Shown here: positions 25,276-33,366 of the stretch, piece after piece
Numbering within the stretch: the first letter of the stretch is position 1
How the letters are laid out: each line of letters begins with the position of its first letter
Assembly: GCF_003025555.1 (NCBI RefSeq)
Contig: NZ_PYMH01000001.1
Coordinates: 1,178,001-1,242,000, forward strand
Reading direction: 5' to 3'
DNA from: Photobacterium lutimaris
GTDB lineage: Bacteria > Pseudomonadota > Gammaproteobacteria > Enterobacterales > Vibrionaceae
Length of the DNA: 64,000 bases
Notes under the pieces: generated by a model
Database searches by the model: none
The model's input: the letters and a program-made list of their open reading frames with translations, nothing else
What the model was told of the DNA's origin: nothing
Position numbers and translations under genes: made by a program

Positions 25276-26337
25276 CTACTGCAAATTCAACGTCAAATCA
25301 CCCGGTTTGATCCAACCCGCTTTCCTGAACAACTCAGAAAATGCAAGGGTTAGCATCGCCGGCAATACAAGATGCATCAATAAGATCACGCTGTACATTG
25401 TCATGCTGTCCCAGCCTGCGCCTTCAAGGGCTATAAAGCTCTGTATTTGGCCAACAAAGCCTGATGTTCCCATTCCGGCACCTAGAGGGGTATTTTCTAA
25501 CTTAAAGATAGTCGTTGCAATTGGCCCAAGAATGGCGGAGGCCAAGATCGTCGGGATCCAGATTCTATAATTCTTAATAATGTTCGGCATTTGCAGCATA
25601 GATGTTCCTAACCCCTGCGCCATCACTCCCGCCCAGCGGTTCTCTCGAAAGCTCATGACCGCAAAACCAACCATTTGAACACAACACCCTACCGTCGCAG
25701 CACCAGCGGCAAGACCGTTAAGGCTTAGCATAATGGCGATAGCAGCACTGCTGATAGGAAGAGTTAACGCCATCCCCATCAATACCGCAACCACAGCTCC
25801 CATCAAAAGTGGCTGTAATAGCGTTGCTGACATGATGAGGTCACCAAGCGATGTCATGAACTGTCCGATATAGGGGCCTATCAACGTCCCTACCAAGACA
25901 CCACTGACCATAGTGATGGCTGGCGTGACCAGTATATCGACCTTAGTTTCATTGGCGACCAGCTTACCAAGCTCCGTGGCAATCAACGCCGAGACAAATG
26001 CCCCTACAGGACCACCGAGCATCGCGCCTGCCGCTCCAACCGTTGTTACTGAAAACATCACCAATGGTGGTGCTTTTAGGGCATAGGCCACTGCAACAGC
26101 AATGGCGGGGCCTGTCATTTGCTTCGCCAATGGCCAAAGGGTGTCGGTAAACAACGGGATTGAGAGTTTGATCCCGACGGTATTCAATATCGAGCCAATG
26201 AGAAGTGAGGAAAATAAACCCAGCGCCATAAAGCTCATCGCATGGATGAAATAGGTTCGCGGTGAAAGTGTCACCCCTTTTCGTTGAAAAAAAGCATGGC
26301 ACTGAGAATAGAAAGTCGCAGGCTGGATATTTGACAT
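25276..26337 (-). CDS. PTS_EIIC_2-type membrane transporter
   Basis: A 353-residue polytopic inner-membrane protein of the PTS EIIC type 2 / PfoR-like family, which lacks attached EIIA and EIIB domains. About ten hydrophobic segments are visible. Family-like features are GPAIAVAVAYALKAPPLVMFS, GGPVGAFVSALIATELGKLV, an LPISSAAIAIML segment, and a late TPLGAGMGTSGFVGQI motif. I chose ATG at 26337, in line with the family, although the ribosome-binding site is weak. The substrate is unknown, and the gene stands alone between the coiled-coil and ligase genes. Confidence 0.8.
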   Translation of the reverse strand: MSNIQPATFYSQCHAFFQRKGVTLSPRTYFIHAMSFMALGLFSSLLIGSILNTVGIKLSIPLFTDTLWPLAKQMTGPAIAVAVAYALKAPPLVMFSVTTVGAAGAMLGGPVGAFVSALIATELGKLVANETKVDILVTPAITMVSGVLVGTLIGPYIGQFMTSLGDLIMSATLLQPLLMGAVVAVLMGMALTLPISSAAIAIMLSLNGLAAGAATVGCCVQMVGFAVMSFRENRWAGVMAQGLGTSMLQMPNIIKNYRIWIPTILASAILGPIATTIFKLENTPLGAGMGTSGFVGQIQSFIALEGAGWDSMTMYSVILLMHLVLPAMLTLAFSELFRKAGWIKPGDLTLNLQ

Positions 26338-26610
26338 GGTTACATCATAATTTGGTTTCAAAAAGCACAAGCGTGCAATTCTATCCCTACCTAGCAAGGA
26401 TGCAACAAAATCTGACAATAACGCCGAATCGTGTTCACCTTGCTCAGCCGGGTGTACTTCACAAAAAAACTGGCCTCGCTCATTTACATCTGCAAGTAAG
26501 TGCTTCGCCCGTCGTATATCAAAGCGCCTGCCAACAATGATATTTGGGTCAGTGTCGAACCTGCCCTATGGTTTCGATTATTGTTGTGCACTTTTTGAGG
26601 CTTAATTACG

Positions 26611-27522
26611 ATGAACCCCCTTCTTTTACCGCCATGCATACAGCTGAGTTCTTTGTCATCATTAATCTTATTTGCAATCAGCCCCTTTAATCCTGCGTTT
26701 GCATCAAGCGCCATACACCAAGATCTTATGCACGCAAGGAGCATTGACATACAAACCTTAGCACTTAATGATGCGTTCCAAGATCAGCTACATCACTATT
26801 TTGCCAGTGAAAAACTGGATGGGATCAGAGCCATTTGGACCGGAACATCGCTGGTCACCCGTCAAGGTAATCCAATCATTGCCCCACCTTGGTTTGTTGA
26901 TGTCTTACCCAATAACACCTGGTTAGAAGGGGAGCTCTGGGTTGGCCGTCAGCAATTTCAGCTGGTCAGCAGTATTGTTCGCGACCAGAAGCCCAACGAG
27001 AAAGAGTGGCAGAAAGTAAAGTTTATGGTATTTGACTCTCCTTCCATGGACACACCATTTGAAGCAAGGCTGAACGCCCTTGAAATGCACATTCAATCCA
27101 TAAACCAGCCACACATACAATTACTCCCACAATATGAAATCACCAATGCATCTGAGTTAGAGCATCTTCAAGAGACGATTGAAGACCAAAAGGGCGAAGG
27201 GATTATGCTGCACCGTAAAGACAACCTGTACCAACCGGGACGTAATCACCAACTCATAAAGATAAAAACCTACCAAGATAGTGAAGCTGTCGTTGTGGGG
27301 TATGAACCAGGGAAAGGTAAATATCACGGGCTGATGGGAGCCGTTTGGGTTATGACACCGGAAAATAAGAAATTTAAGATTGGCACAGGCTTTAGTGATC
27401 TCGACAGACAATCGCCACCGGCTCTGGGTTCAATCATTCATTACCGGTTTAATGGTTATACTGACAGTGGAATACCTCGTTTTGCGCGTTATCTGCGCGT
27501 ACGTCGTAGTCCTGACTCATAA
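26611..27522 (+). CDS. ATP-dependent DNA ligase with signal peptide (Vibrio type)
   Basis: A 303-residue minimal ATP-dependent DNA ligase. Motif I is EKLDGIR with the AMP-accepting Lys at about residue 68. Later motifs include LEGELWVG (motif III-like), EGIMLHRKD (motif IV) and QLIKIKTYQDSEAVVVGY (motif V), followed by a small OB-fold-like C-terminal domain. The first ~32 residues are hydrophobic and end in AFASSA, a likely signal peptide, so the enzyme is probably periplasmic. This matches the lig-Haemophilus/Vibrio-type ligases associated with naturally competent gamma-proteobacteria. No other competence gene is next to it. Confidence 0.9.
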   Translation: MNPLLLPPCIQLSSLSSLILFAISPFNPAFASSAIHQDLMHARSIDIQTLALNDAFQDQLHHYFASEKLDGIRAIWTGTSLVTRQGNPIIAPPWFVDVLPNNTWLEGELWVGRQQFQLVSSIVRDQKPNEKEWQKVKFMVFDSPSMDTPFEARLNALEMHIQSINQPHIQLLPQYEITNASELEHLQETIEDQKGEGIMLHRKDNLYQPGRNHQLIKIKTYQDSEAVVVGYEPGKGKYHGLMGAVWVMTPENKKFKIGTGFSDLDRQSPPALGSIIHYRFNGYTDSGIPRFARYLRVRRSPDS

Positions 27523-27537
27523 AAACCCATAAAGCAC

Positions 27538-27573
27538 AAAAAAGTACTACTCCCCCGCTACTGAGAGTAGTAC
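27538..27573 (-). terminator. Minus-strand terminator with no annotated gene upstream
   Basis: GTACTACTC (27544-27552) pairs with GAGTAGTAC (27565-27573). On the minus strand the stem is followed by six Ts. The plus strand has no T tract, so it does not serve the ligase gene; it marks the 3' end of a minus-strand transcript. Confidence 0.75.
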
Positions 27574-27630
27574 GTGAAAATGTGTACCACCTGCTACAAG
27601 CTTCTTCCTTATAATATTGTCAGATTGCCT
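27538..27630 (-). ncRNA. Candidate sigma54-dependent small RNA, ~90 nt
   Basis: A putative short transcript runs from about 27630 to 27538 on the minus strand. It is bounded by a sigma54-type promoter (27640-27656) and by a strong intrinsic terminator. No convincing ORF lies in it. The 5' part contains an unstructured AU-rich stretch with AUAAGGAAGAAG, and the 3' part is the terminator hairpin plus U6, the layout of Hfq-dependent sRNAs. Size and promoter class resemble Qrr RNAs, but I do not see the conserved Qrr core, so I do not call it Qrr. Function and targets are unknown. Confidence 0.5.
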
Positions 27631-27639
27631 TTTTGACAC

Positions 27640-27656
27640 AGCACAATCCTTGCCAA
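27640..27656 (-). promoter_or_regulatory. Sigma54-type (-24/-12) promoter
   Basis: On the minus strand TTGGCAAGGATTGTGCT matches the -24/-12 consensus with GG-N10-GC spacing and a full TTGGCA -24 element; the -12 element is GTGC instead of TTGC. The transcription start is expected near 27629-27630. Upstream, imperfect inverted repeats AGCTAT-N10-ATAGCT (27662-27683) and GCAAGTG-TT-CACTGC (about 27714-27728) could bind an activator; this is inference. Confidence 0.55.
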
Positions 27657-27683
27657 TTTTTAGCTATCTAACAATCAATAGCT

Positions 27684-28233
27684 TATATCTAAAAGTAAAC
27701 ATACATTGCCTCAGCGCAGTGAACACTTGCACCAAACTAAAACATTGCTTAAGCCACCAGATGAAAACAAAACGACCTCAACAATAAAAAAATTATTATT
27801 TAATCATCAAAAAATGCAATGAAGAGCCCCACATCCAATTAGTTCGCACTCTAACGATTTAACAGGCCATTACAACCGATTAAACTTAGTAATCTAAACA
27901 TAAAGTTCGATTATATTCAGTGCCTTAAAAACAAAAAACCTCATAAAAAGCCGCTCACTTAACATTATCAATCAAAGTATTAAATACACCACATTAGTTA
28001 CATGAATCTGAGTGCCTTTTCACATTAGAATTAGTCATTTTACTCATTGGCATTTTCTCGCCATATTCCCGATCAGCGACAATTCTTGCGGCTTTCTCTG
28101 CTGCCAACATTGCCCGAACAACTATATACCCAAGCGTTCCCAAACGACTCACAGCGGCTTGGGTACTTCATCATTCTACTGTTTATCATTTTTTAAACGG
28201 TAACTATTAACTTTGCTTTTGGAGATCACTGTA
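27684..28233. other. Gene-free AT-rich region with an inverted repeat before the MFS gene
   Basis: No supported gene lies here. Near the right end ACCCAAGC (28128-28135) and GCTTGGGT (28157-28164) form an outer stem that encloses a small CGTTcccaAACG hairpin (28135-28146). The MFS ribosome-binding site GGAG is at 28221-28224. The rest is AT-rich and without other recognisable structure. Confidence 0.45.
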
Positions 28234-29394
28234 GTGATTGAGCACGCTACAACGCCTGTAAAGAGCCCAGTATGGGTTCCAATATTAGGTCTGACTATTT
28301 TTGCCGTTGCCTCAGGGTATTTCATGAGTGTGCTGCCTCTGACGTTGGCCAGCCACCAGATACCCAATGTCGCAGCCGGTTGGCTAGCAAGCATATACTA
28401 TTTCGGTTTGCTTGCTGGTGCCATGCTCATTGAACCTGTAATTAAAAAAGTAGGTCACCGAATTGCATTTATGGGGTTCGTTGGAATCCTTGCTTCTTCA
28501 GTCGCTTTCATGGGCCTGACTTCAACACTCGGCCTTTGGATGGCAAGCCGGTTCGTCGCAGGTTTTGCGGTTGCCGGGATCTTTGTTGTGATTGAATCAT
28601 GGCTACTGATTGGCGATAGCAAAGAAGAGCGAGCAAAAAACCTCGGCCTTTATATGACGTCATTGTATGGTGGCACAACAGTCGGTCAGTTTGGTATAGG
28701 GCTTATTGGTGCCAGTGGTGCATTGCCATTTATTGCTACGGTCACTTTGCTGATCGTCGCTATGATTCCGGCAATGACCGCCAAACAGGCAAATCCTGCT
28801 CAAGAAGAGCATGTAAGCCTGAGCTTTCAGCAAATCATGGCTCTGAGCAAACCAGCATTAATTGGCTGTCTGGTATCAGGTATTGTAATGGGCTCTATCT
28901 ATGGCTTATTACCGCTTGCACTAAAAGCAGCAACCAACAATCTTGAACAAGTAGGTAGCTTAATGGCGGCAACGGTACTAGGAGGTATGAGTATTCAACC
29001 TGTACTTAGTAAACTGTCCTATCGTATGCCTAAAACACTGCTATTGGCATTGATGAGCCTATTGGGTGTATTTGCCATGGGCTTGGTTCACCTCGATAAC
29101 AGCTTCGGGGTTCAAATTGTGGCTTTGGCTTTGCTGGGTATGTCAGCGTTTGCGCTCTACCCAATTGCTATTACACTCGCTTGTGATGGATTGGAGTCGG
29201 CTTCGATCGTGTCTGCTACGCAGATTATGCTGTTTAGTTACAGTGTAGGGTCGGCTTTTGGTCCTGTTGTCGCGAATTACTTGATGCATACTGAAACAGG
29301 ACTGACAGGCTTTTTCTTTGCGGTGCTACTTGCAACAGCCATGTACATGTTAATGGTGAGTTTGCGAACCAAGCCAACAGCATTGGCTCAATAG
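28234..29394 (+). CDS. Major facilitator superfamily transporter (YcaD-like)
   Basis: A 386-residue MFS permease with about twelve hydrophobic segments. The MFS motif after helix 2 appears as EPVIKKVGHRIAFMG, and helix 4-5 carries SRFVAGFAVAGIFVVIESWL, a form typical of the YcaD/YfkF group of small-molecule exporters. I chose GTG at 28234 because GGAG lies nine bases upstream; an upstream TTG in the same frame has no ribosome-binding site. The substrate is unknown. The gene stands alone, facing csrB, whose terminator hairpin may also end this transcript. Confidence 0.85.
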   Translation: MIEHATTPVKSPVWVPILGLTIFAVASGYFMSVLPLTLASHQIPNVAAGWLASIYYFGLLAGAMLIEPVIKKVGHRIAFMGFVGILASSVAFMGLTSTLGLWMASRFVAGFAVAGIFVVIESWLLIGDSKEERAKNLGLYMTSLYGGTTVGQFGIGLIGASGALPFIATVTLLIVAMIPAMTAKQANPAQEEHVSLSFQQIMALSKPALIGCLVSGIVMGSIYGLLPLALKAATNNLEQVGSLMAATVLGGMSIQPVLSKLSYRMPKTLLLALMSLLGVFAMGLVHLDNSFGVQIVALALLGMSAFALYPIAITLACDGLESASIVSATQIMLFSYSVGSAFGPVVANYLMHTETGLTGFFFAVLLATAMYMLMVSLRTKPTALAQ

Positions 29395-29411
29395 CATTTT
29401 AAGAGAAGATA

Positions 29412-29804
29412 GAAAAAGAGCGGGCGCGACTTTCGTCGCGCCCTTTGGTCTTACATGCAGCAATCCGGCTACTATGGTGCTCCCTGCATCATTCCTTGAT
29501 AAAGCTGTATCCTTCAGCGCTTCCCTTGTATATCCGTCCTGGATATGTCCTTTTGGTCTCGCCTTGACCCGTCGATTCTTCCTGTCTCGACTCTCTTCTC
29601 CATCCTGGAGGTGTCCCTAACTTCATCCTGAAGTGGTCCATTTAGGTCGTCCTGACTAGTAAGTATCCTACTTACTGTATCGCTTCCGTTCGATGTTCCC
29701 TTCACAGTCCTTGTCCGATAAATCATCCTGATCCACCGCCCTCATCCTGAGGTTGCCAACATCCTTGGCCGCTTTCCTGTTCCGTTCCGTCAGTTCCTTC
29801 CGAC
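29412..29804 (-). ncRNA. csrB: CsrB-family regulatory sRNA
   Basis: A roughly 390-nt RNA that sequesters the translational regulator CsrA. The minus strand carries more than two dozen GGA triplets, many in hairpin loops, with repeated CAGGATG units. A CACCTCCAGGATGGAG hairpin is typical of enterobacterial and Vibrio CsrB. A 3' segment GCAGGGAGCACCATAGTAGC resembles the CsrB 3' domain. The 3' end is a 9-bp GC stem with a GAAA loop and a T tract. The 5' end near 29804 (GTCGG) is placed from the -10 element. Small ORFs in this stretch are incidental. Expression is expected to depend on VarA/UvrY (GacA). Confidence 0.93.
29413..29443 (-). terminator. csrB terminator
   Basis: GGGCGCGAC-GAAA-GTCGCGCCC stem-loop (29422-29443) followed on the minus strand by GCTCTTTTT. 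Confidence 0.92.
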
Positions 29805-29810
29805 GCAATA

Positions 29811-29838
29811 AGATTACGTGAACTGAAATTCTAAGCAA
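29811..29838 (-). promoter_or_regulatory. csrB core promoter
   Basis: -35 TTGCTT at 29833-29838, a 16-bp spacer, and -10 TAATCT at 29811-29816 on the minus strand, placing +1 near 29804. Confidence 0.7.
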
Positions 29839-29893
29839 CCGTTATAGATCACACTTCTCATATCCGCTTTAGCACCACACAACAAAAAAAACA

Positions 29894-29906
29894 TAAGTAA
29901 TTGATT
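29894..29906 (-). promoter_or_regulatory. IHF site upstream of csrB
   Basis: AATCAATTACTTA on the minus strand fits the IHF consensus WATCAANNNNTTR exactly. It lies between the VarA-type palindrome and the core promoter, where bending could bring the activator to RNA polymerase. Confidence 0.55.
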
Positions 29907-29961
29907 TAAAATCATTAAATAATATAAAAAGAAAACATCTGACACGCATAAATATATAAAT

Positions 29962-29999
29962 CCCACCAGCTTGTAAGAGATCTCTTACAAGCCGGCGGG
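29962..29999. promoter_or_regulatory. VarA/UvrY (GacA) box within a long palindrome; also likely terminator of the kinase gene
   Basis: TGTAAGAGATCTCTTACA (29972-29989) is a perfect 18-bp palindrome that fits the GacA-family box TGTAAG-N6-CTTACA. It is centred about 176 bp upstream of the csrB start, similar to the distal UvrY site of enterobacterial csrB. The palindrome extends to a 38-bp inverted repeat with two mismatches, 19 bp after the stop of the minus-strand kinase gene, so the RNA form can also act as that gene's terminator. Confidence 0.8.
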
Positions 30000-30018
30000 G
30001 TAATTGTGCCTTTCTGAG

Positions 30019-32781
30019 CTATACCGCTTGATGCTCAACCCCTCCAGACTGCTTAAAACTAGCCAATTTTTCTAACAACGTGTCTTTTTTAAATGGCTTG
30101 GCAACATAATCATTCATACCAACTTCATAACACTTCGAAATATCGTCATCAAGAACACTGGCGGTAAGAGCAATGATATGCAGACCTGGCTGCCCTGTAT
30201 TTTTCTCCAGCTCGCGAATAGCTTGTGTCGCGGTAAAGCCGTCCATTACAGGCATCATACAATCCATCAAAATGGCATAGTAATTATTGCCTTCTTTCAC
30301 CTTATCCACGGCTTCTTGTCCGTTGTTGGCAATATCAAATTGATAACCCGCTTTTTTCAAAAATAAGCTCGCAACTTTTTGGTTAACAGCATTATCCTCA
30401 ACGATGAGAACCAATGGCTTATCGAGGTCTGGTGTCTTGACTTGAGGAGTCTGAACAGATTTGGCAACGCGACGAGATGGAATGTTGCTTGCTTCCTTGC
30501 TGTTTATCGTTGTTTTCTCGGTAAGTACGTCTACATCTTCGGGCGAAGACGCAACTTTTTTCGTCTCTAGCGCTTTGTTGAGCGTCTTAACTAAACGCTT
30601 ACCAAAGAAAGGCAAGGTCACAATGCCTGAGATCAGGTGTCCGAAATCATGCTGCTCATCACGGTGGTCGATACACAATATAATGTTCAAATTTGGCATC
30701 AATGAGTTAATCAAGCCAAGATCATACGTGGTTTGCTTTACACCCAGCTGACAATAAAAAATGACATCAAAATCATTTTCCTGCATGGTTGATAACTCGG
30801 CTACGTCTGCTGACTGCGCTTGCATCCCCAGCACTTTGCACTCACTATCGACTCGGTATCTCGCAACCTGATTGGCCCCAAGTACCAACGCCCTGCGTGC
30901 TTTCAAAACATTCAATAAACTATCTTGTGCTTTACATATTTCCACATCCAGACTGAAGTAGAAACGACTGCCAGCCCCTTTTTCGGACTCAAGGGCTAGT
31001 TCTCCCCCCATTAATTCAACTAACTGGCGGCAAATAGCCAAACCCAGCCCTGTACCACCAAACTGACGGGTAATGGAGCTGTCTTCCTGAATAAAGGGGG
31101 CAAACACCTGAGCTTGTTTGTCTTTTTCAATACCAATACCTGTATCTATCATAGAGAAGCAAAGCTCGGCACGATCATCTTGATGCTGAACGCAATCTAT
31201 CTCAAGGGTCACCCCACCTTCTTGAGTAAATTTCACAGCATTGGACGCTAAGTTCATCAGCACCTGTCGTAAACGGTGTTCATCCAAAATAACCATCGCC
31301 GGCAAATTTGGGGAAATCTTCACGTCGAGATGAAGCTTGCTGGCTGCTGCTTTAGCAAGTACGACTGTCATAGTATCGTATGCCACCTCTGCAACCCGAC
31401 TTTCGCTTGCAGCCAATACCAAGTTACCCGATTCTATTTTCGATAAATCCAAAATGTCATTGATAAGCAGCAGCAAGGTCTGAGAAGACGTTTCAATAGT
31501 CTGAACATACTCCGATTGGGATGGCGACAAGTCGGTATCGGCTAAAATGCCGGACATACCAATAATGCCATTAAGCGGTGTACGAATTTCATGAGACATA
31601 TTCGCCAAGAAAGAACTCTTGGCCAAGTTGGCTTTTTCAGCCTCATCTTTGGCGACAATCAGCTTGTTGTGATTTTCAATTCGCTCTTCAATCATCCCGT
31701 TTAGCTGGTGACTAAAGACAGTAAACTCATCCTTGCCATCAACCTTAACTTTGGCGGCGGAATGATCATTCGTGCTGTTTTCCAATAATGACATTGCTTT
31801 GAGAACCCGGTGTAAATACGAGCCTATACGCCGAATTAAGTTTATCCCAAGCCAAATAATCATTATGATCGAAAGCGATATCACACAGGCATACACCCAA
31901 ATCAAGTTCTTAGATTGACTTATGCTGCTCTGTATATCTAGGGCTAATTCCCGACTAATATCAGTAACCAAAAACTGAATCAATGTATAGCGTTCATCCA
32001 ATGCCGAAAACGAGTCGCCTTGGGTAAATCCAGAAAATGAATTTGAAAAGATACTTGCACGCAATTGGTAGCTTGTAGCAAAAACAGGGTTCGCAAACGT
32101 TTTTCTTAGTAGTTCAATCTGTGATGGCGTTGCATTAACAGATAAATACCTTTCGATGATCAGTTGCTGCCTTTCGATTATCGTATCAAGTTGCTCCTTG
32201 TATTCTTCCGCTTGTTCTGGTTGGTTAGCAATGATACGGATATACCAATTTTCCTGCTGAGCCCAAAGCTGTAACCATTGAAGTTGATACAAAACAGTCA
32301 GCTTTTGCTCAATATTGGTATCAGCCACATTCAGCGGAGTTCTTTCTAACGACACTAAATTCTGTATGAGGAGATCAAATCCCCAATCAGACCAATCATT
32401 GATATCTATCGATTCGACAAATTCATACTCGGCGATCAAATCTTTCATTTCAACACTGGAAGATATTTGTTCGGTGGAATCAATATTAGGAAATGCTATT
32501 GGAATTAAAGCTGAATACTGTGATATCCGTTCAATAGAGCCTGCAACTATTTCATTACTTTCAGTGCCGGACAGCTTATTAATTTTTAATTCATGGACTG
32601 CATTTGAAAACTGTGAATTAACTTTCAACAATTCCATTCGGGCAGTTAATATACTTAATGAAGAGACCTTGTCGAATAAGCTTGAAATCTCTATCACTGC
32701 AAACACACCAGAAAATGTAAGTGGCAGAACAACAAGAGAAATCAGTCTAAATTTTATCGAAAACCGATTAAGCAGCCCCAT
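30019..32781 (-). CDS. Hybrid sensor histidine kinase/response regulator
   Basis: A 920-residue membrane hybrid kinase. Transmembrane helices lie at about 12-32 and 293-316 and enclose a ~260-residue helical periplasmic sensor region. A HAMP linker follows (about 317-372), then HisKA with the phosphorylated His397 in [11 protein letters not shown], and HATPase_c with [14 protein letters not shown] and [10 protein letters not shown] degenerate receiver-like domain (about 665-770) lacks the phospho-Asp. A complete C-terminal REC domain has [13 protein letters not shown]. There is no C-terminal HPt domain, unlike VarS/BarA. I chose ATG at 32781 because AGGTGAGG precedes it. It is divergent from a PBP-like/porin gene pair, which may be its sensory or target partners. 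Confidence 0.9.
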   Translation of the reverse strand: MGLLNRFSIKFRLISLVVLPLTFSGVFAVIEISSLFDKVSSLSILTARMELLKVNSQFSNAVHELKINKLSGTESNEIVAGSIERISQYSALIPIAFPNIDSTEQISSSVEMKDLIAEYEFVESIDINDWSDWGFDLLIQNLVSLERTPLNVADTNIEQKLTVLYQLQWLQLWAQQENWYIRIIANQPEQAEEYKEQLDTIIERQQLIIERYLSVNATPSQIELLRKTFANPVFATSYQLRASIFSNSFSGFTQGDSFSALDERYTLIQFLVTDISRELALDIQSSISQSKNLIWVYACVISLSIIMIIWLGINLIRRIGSYLHRVLKAMSLLENSTNDHSAAKVKVDGKDEFTVFSHQLNGMIEERIENHNKLIVAKDEAEKANLAKSSFLANMSHEIRTPLNGIIGMSGILADTDLSPSQSEYVQTIETSSQTLLLLINDILDLSKIESGNLVLAASESRVAEVAYDTMTVVLAKAAASKLHLDVKISPNLPAMVILDEHRLRQVLMNLASNAVKFTQEGGVTLEIDCVQHQDDRAELCFSMIDTGIGIEKDKQAQVFAPFIQEDSSITRQFGGTGLGLAICRQLVELMGGELALESEKGAGSRFYFSLDVEICKAQDSLLNVLKARRALVLGANQVARYRVDSECKVLGMQAQSADVAELSTMQENDFDVIFYCQLGVKQTTYDLGLINSLMPNLNIILCIDHRDEQHDFGHLISGIVTLPFFGKRLVKTLNKALETKKVASSPEDVDVLTEKTTINSKEASNIPSRRVAKSVQTPQVKTPDLDKPLVLIVEDNAVNQKVASLFLKKAGYQFDIANNGQEAVDKVKEGNNYYAILMDCMMPVMDGFTATQAIRELEKNTGQPGLHIIALTASVLDDDISKCYEVGMNDYVAKPFKKDTLLEKLASFKQSGGVEHQAV

Positions 32782-32883
32782 AACCTCACCTTGATCAAAA
32801 AATCCAAATTTGTATATTTGTACTAACGTCAATGTCTACTAACATTTATAGCAGGAATAGACACTAATGATGGAACTAAATCA

Positions 32884-33363
32884 ATGATCAAAGGATTGAC
32901 TTTAAAAAGTTTATTGTCTTTCACACTATTATTGACAACACTACCAATAATAACCCTGCCGGCATACGGTAGCGACAATATCAAAGATGTCGAGTTTGCT
33001 GTTTTTTCATTAAATAATGAGATCCCTGCACTTACAAAAAGTAAGGCGAGGATGTTGTATAAAGGAAAAACCAAAAAGCTTAACGGTAGCATCAAGATTG
33101 TATTAGTCGATTTACCGGAGAGATCTATTCACCGGGAAGAATTTTACAATATGTTACTGGGAAAATCGGTGACGCAAATGAATGGCTACTGGGCAAGCCT
33201 ATCATTTTCTGGCAAAGGCACCCCACCAGAAGAGCTTAGCAGCGATGACATCCGAGATATCATTGAGTGGCTAAACGAAAACCCTAACGGCATCGCCTAT
33301 GCGCCTGTTAGTGCCGTTCCAGAAAATGCCAATATCCTTATAACCGTCTTACAAGGAGAGTAA
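32884..33363 (+). CDS. Small exported PBP-like (PstS-fold) protein
   Basis: A 159-residue protein with an N-terminal signal sequence (cleavage near PAYGSD, about residue 29). A short type-II periplasmic-binding-like domain follows: EFAVFSLNNEIPALTKSKARMLYKGKTK-like opening, REEFYNMLLGKS, and NPNGIAYAP near the end. These are features of the short phosphate-ABC-substrate-binding-like proteins that are common beside porins and hybrid kinases in Vibrionaceae and relatives. It is too short to be a full PstS. The stop is 3 bp before the porin-like gene, so the two are co-transcribed. The ligand is unknown. Confidence 0.75.
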   Translation: MIKGLTLKSLLSFTLLLTTLPIITLPAYGSDNIKDVEFAVFSLNNEIPALTKSKARMLYKGKTKKLNGSIKIVLVDLPERSIHREEFYNMLLGKSVTQMNGYWASLSFSGKGTPPEELSSDDIRDIIEWLNENPNGIAYAPVSAVPENANILITVLQGE

Positions 33364-33366
33364 GGT

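Noticed and set aside
26611..27522. DNA ligase as part of a mobile element
   Set aside because: The flanking genes are ordinary chromosomal genes, with no integrase, transposase or att-like repeats.
27538..27656. Identification of the short RNA as Qrr
   Set aside because: Promoter class and size fit, but the conserved Qrr core that pairs with luxR/aphA mRNAs is not visible, and no luxO gene is adjacent.
29514..29726. 70-residue ORF on the minus strand
   Set aside because: It lies wholly inside the csrB RNA, and its sequence is only the translation of GGA-rich hairpins.
30019..32781. Hybrid kinase next to csrB being VarS/BarA
   Set aside because: It lacks the C-terminal HPt domain and has a much larger periplasmic sensor than expected for VarS/BarA.
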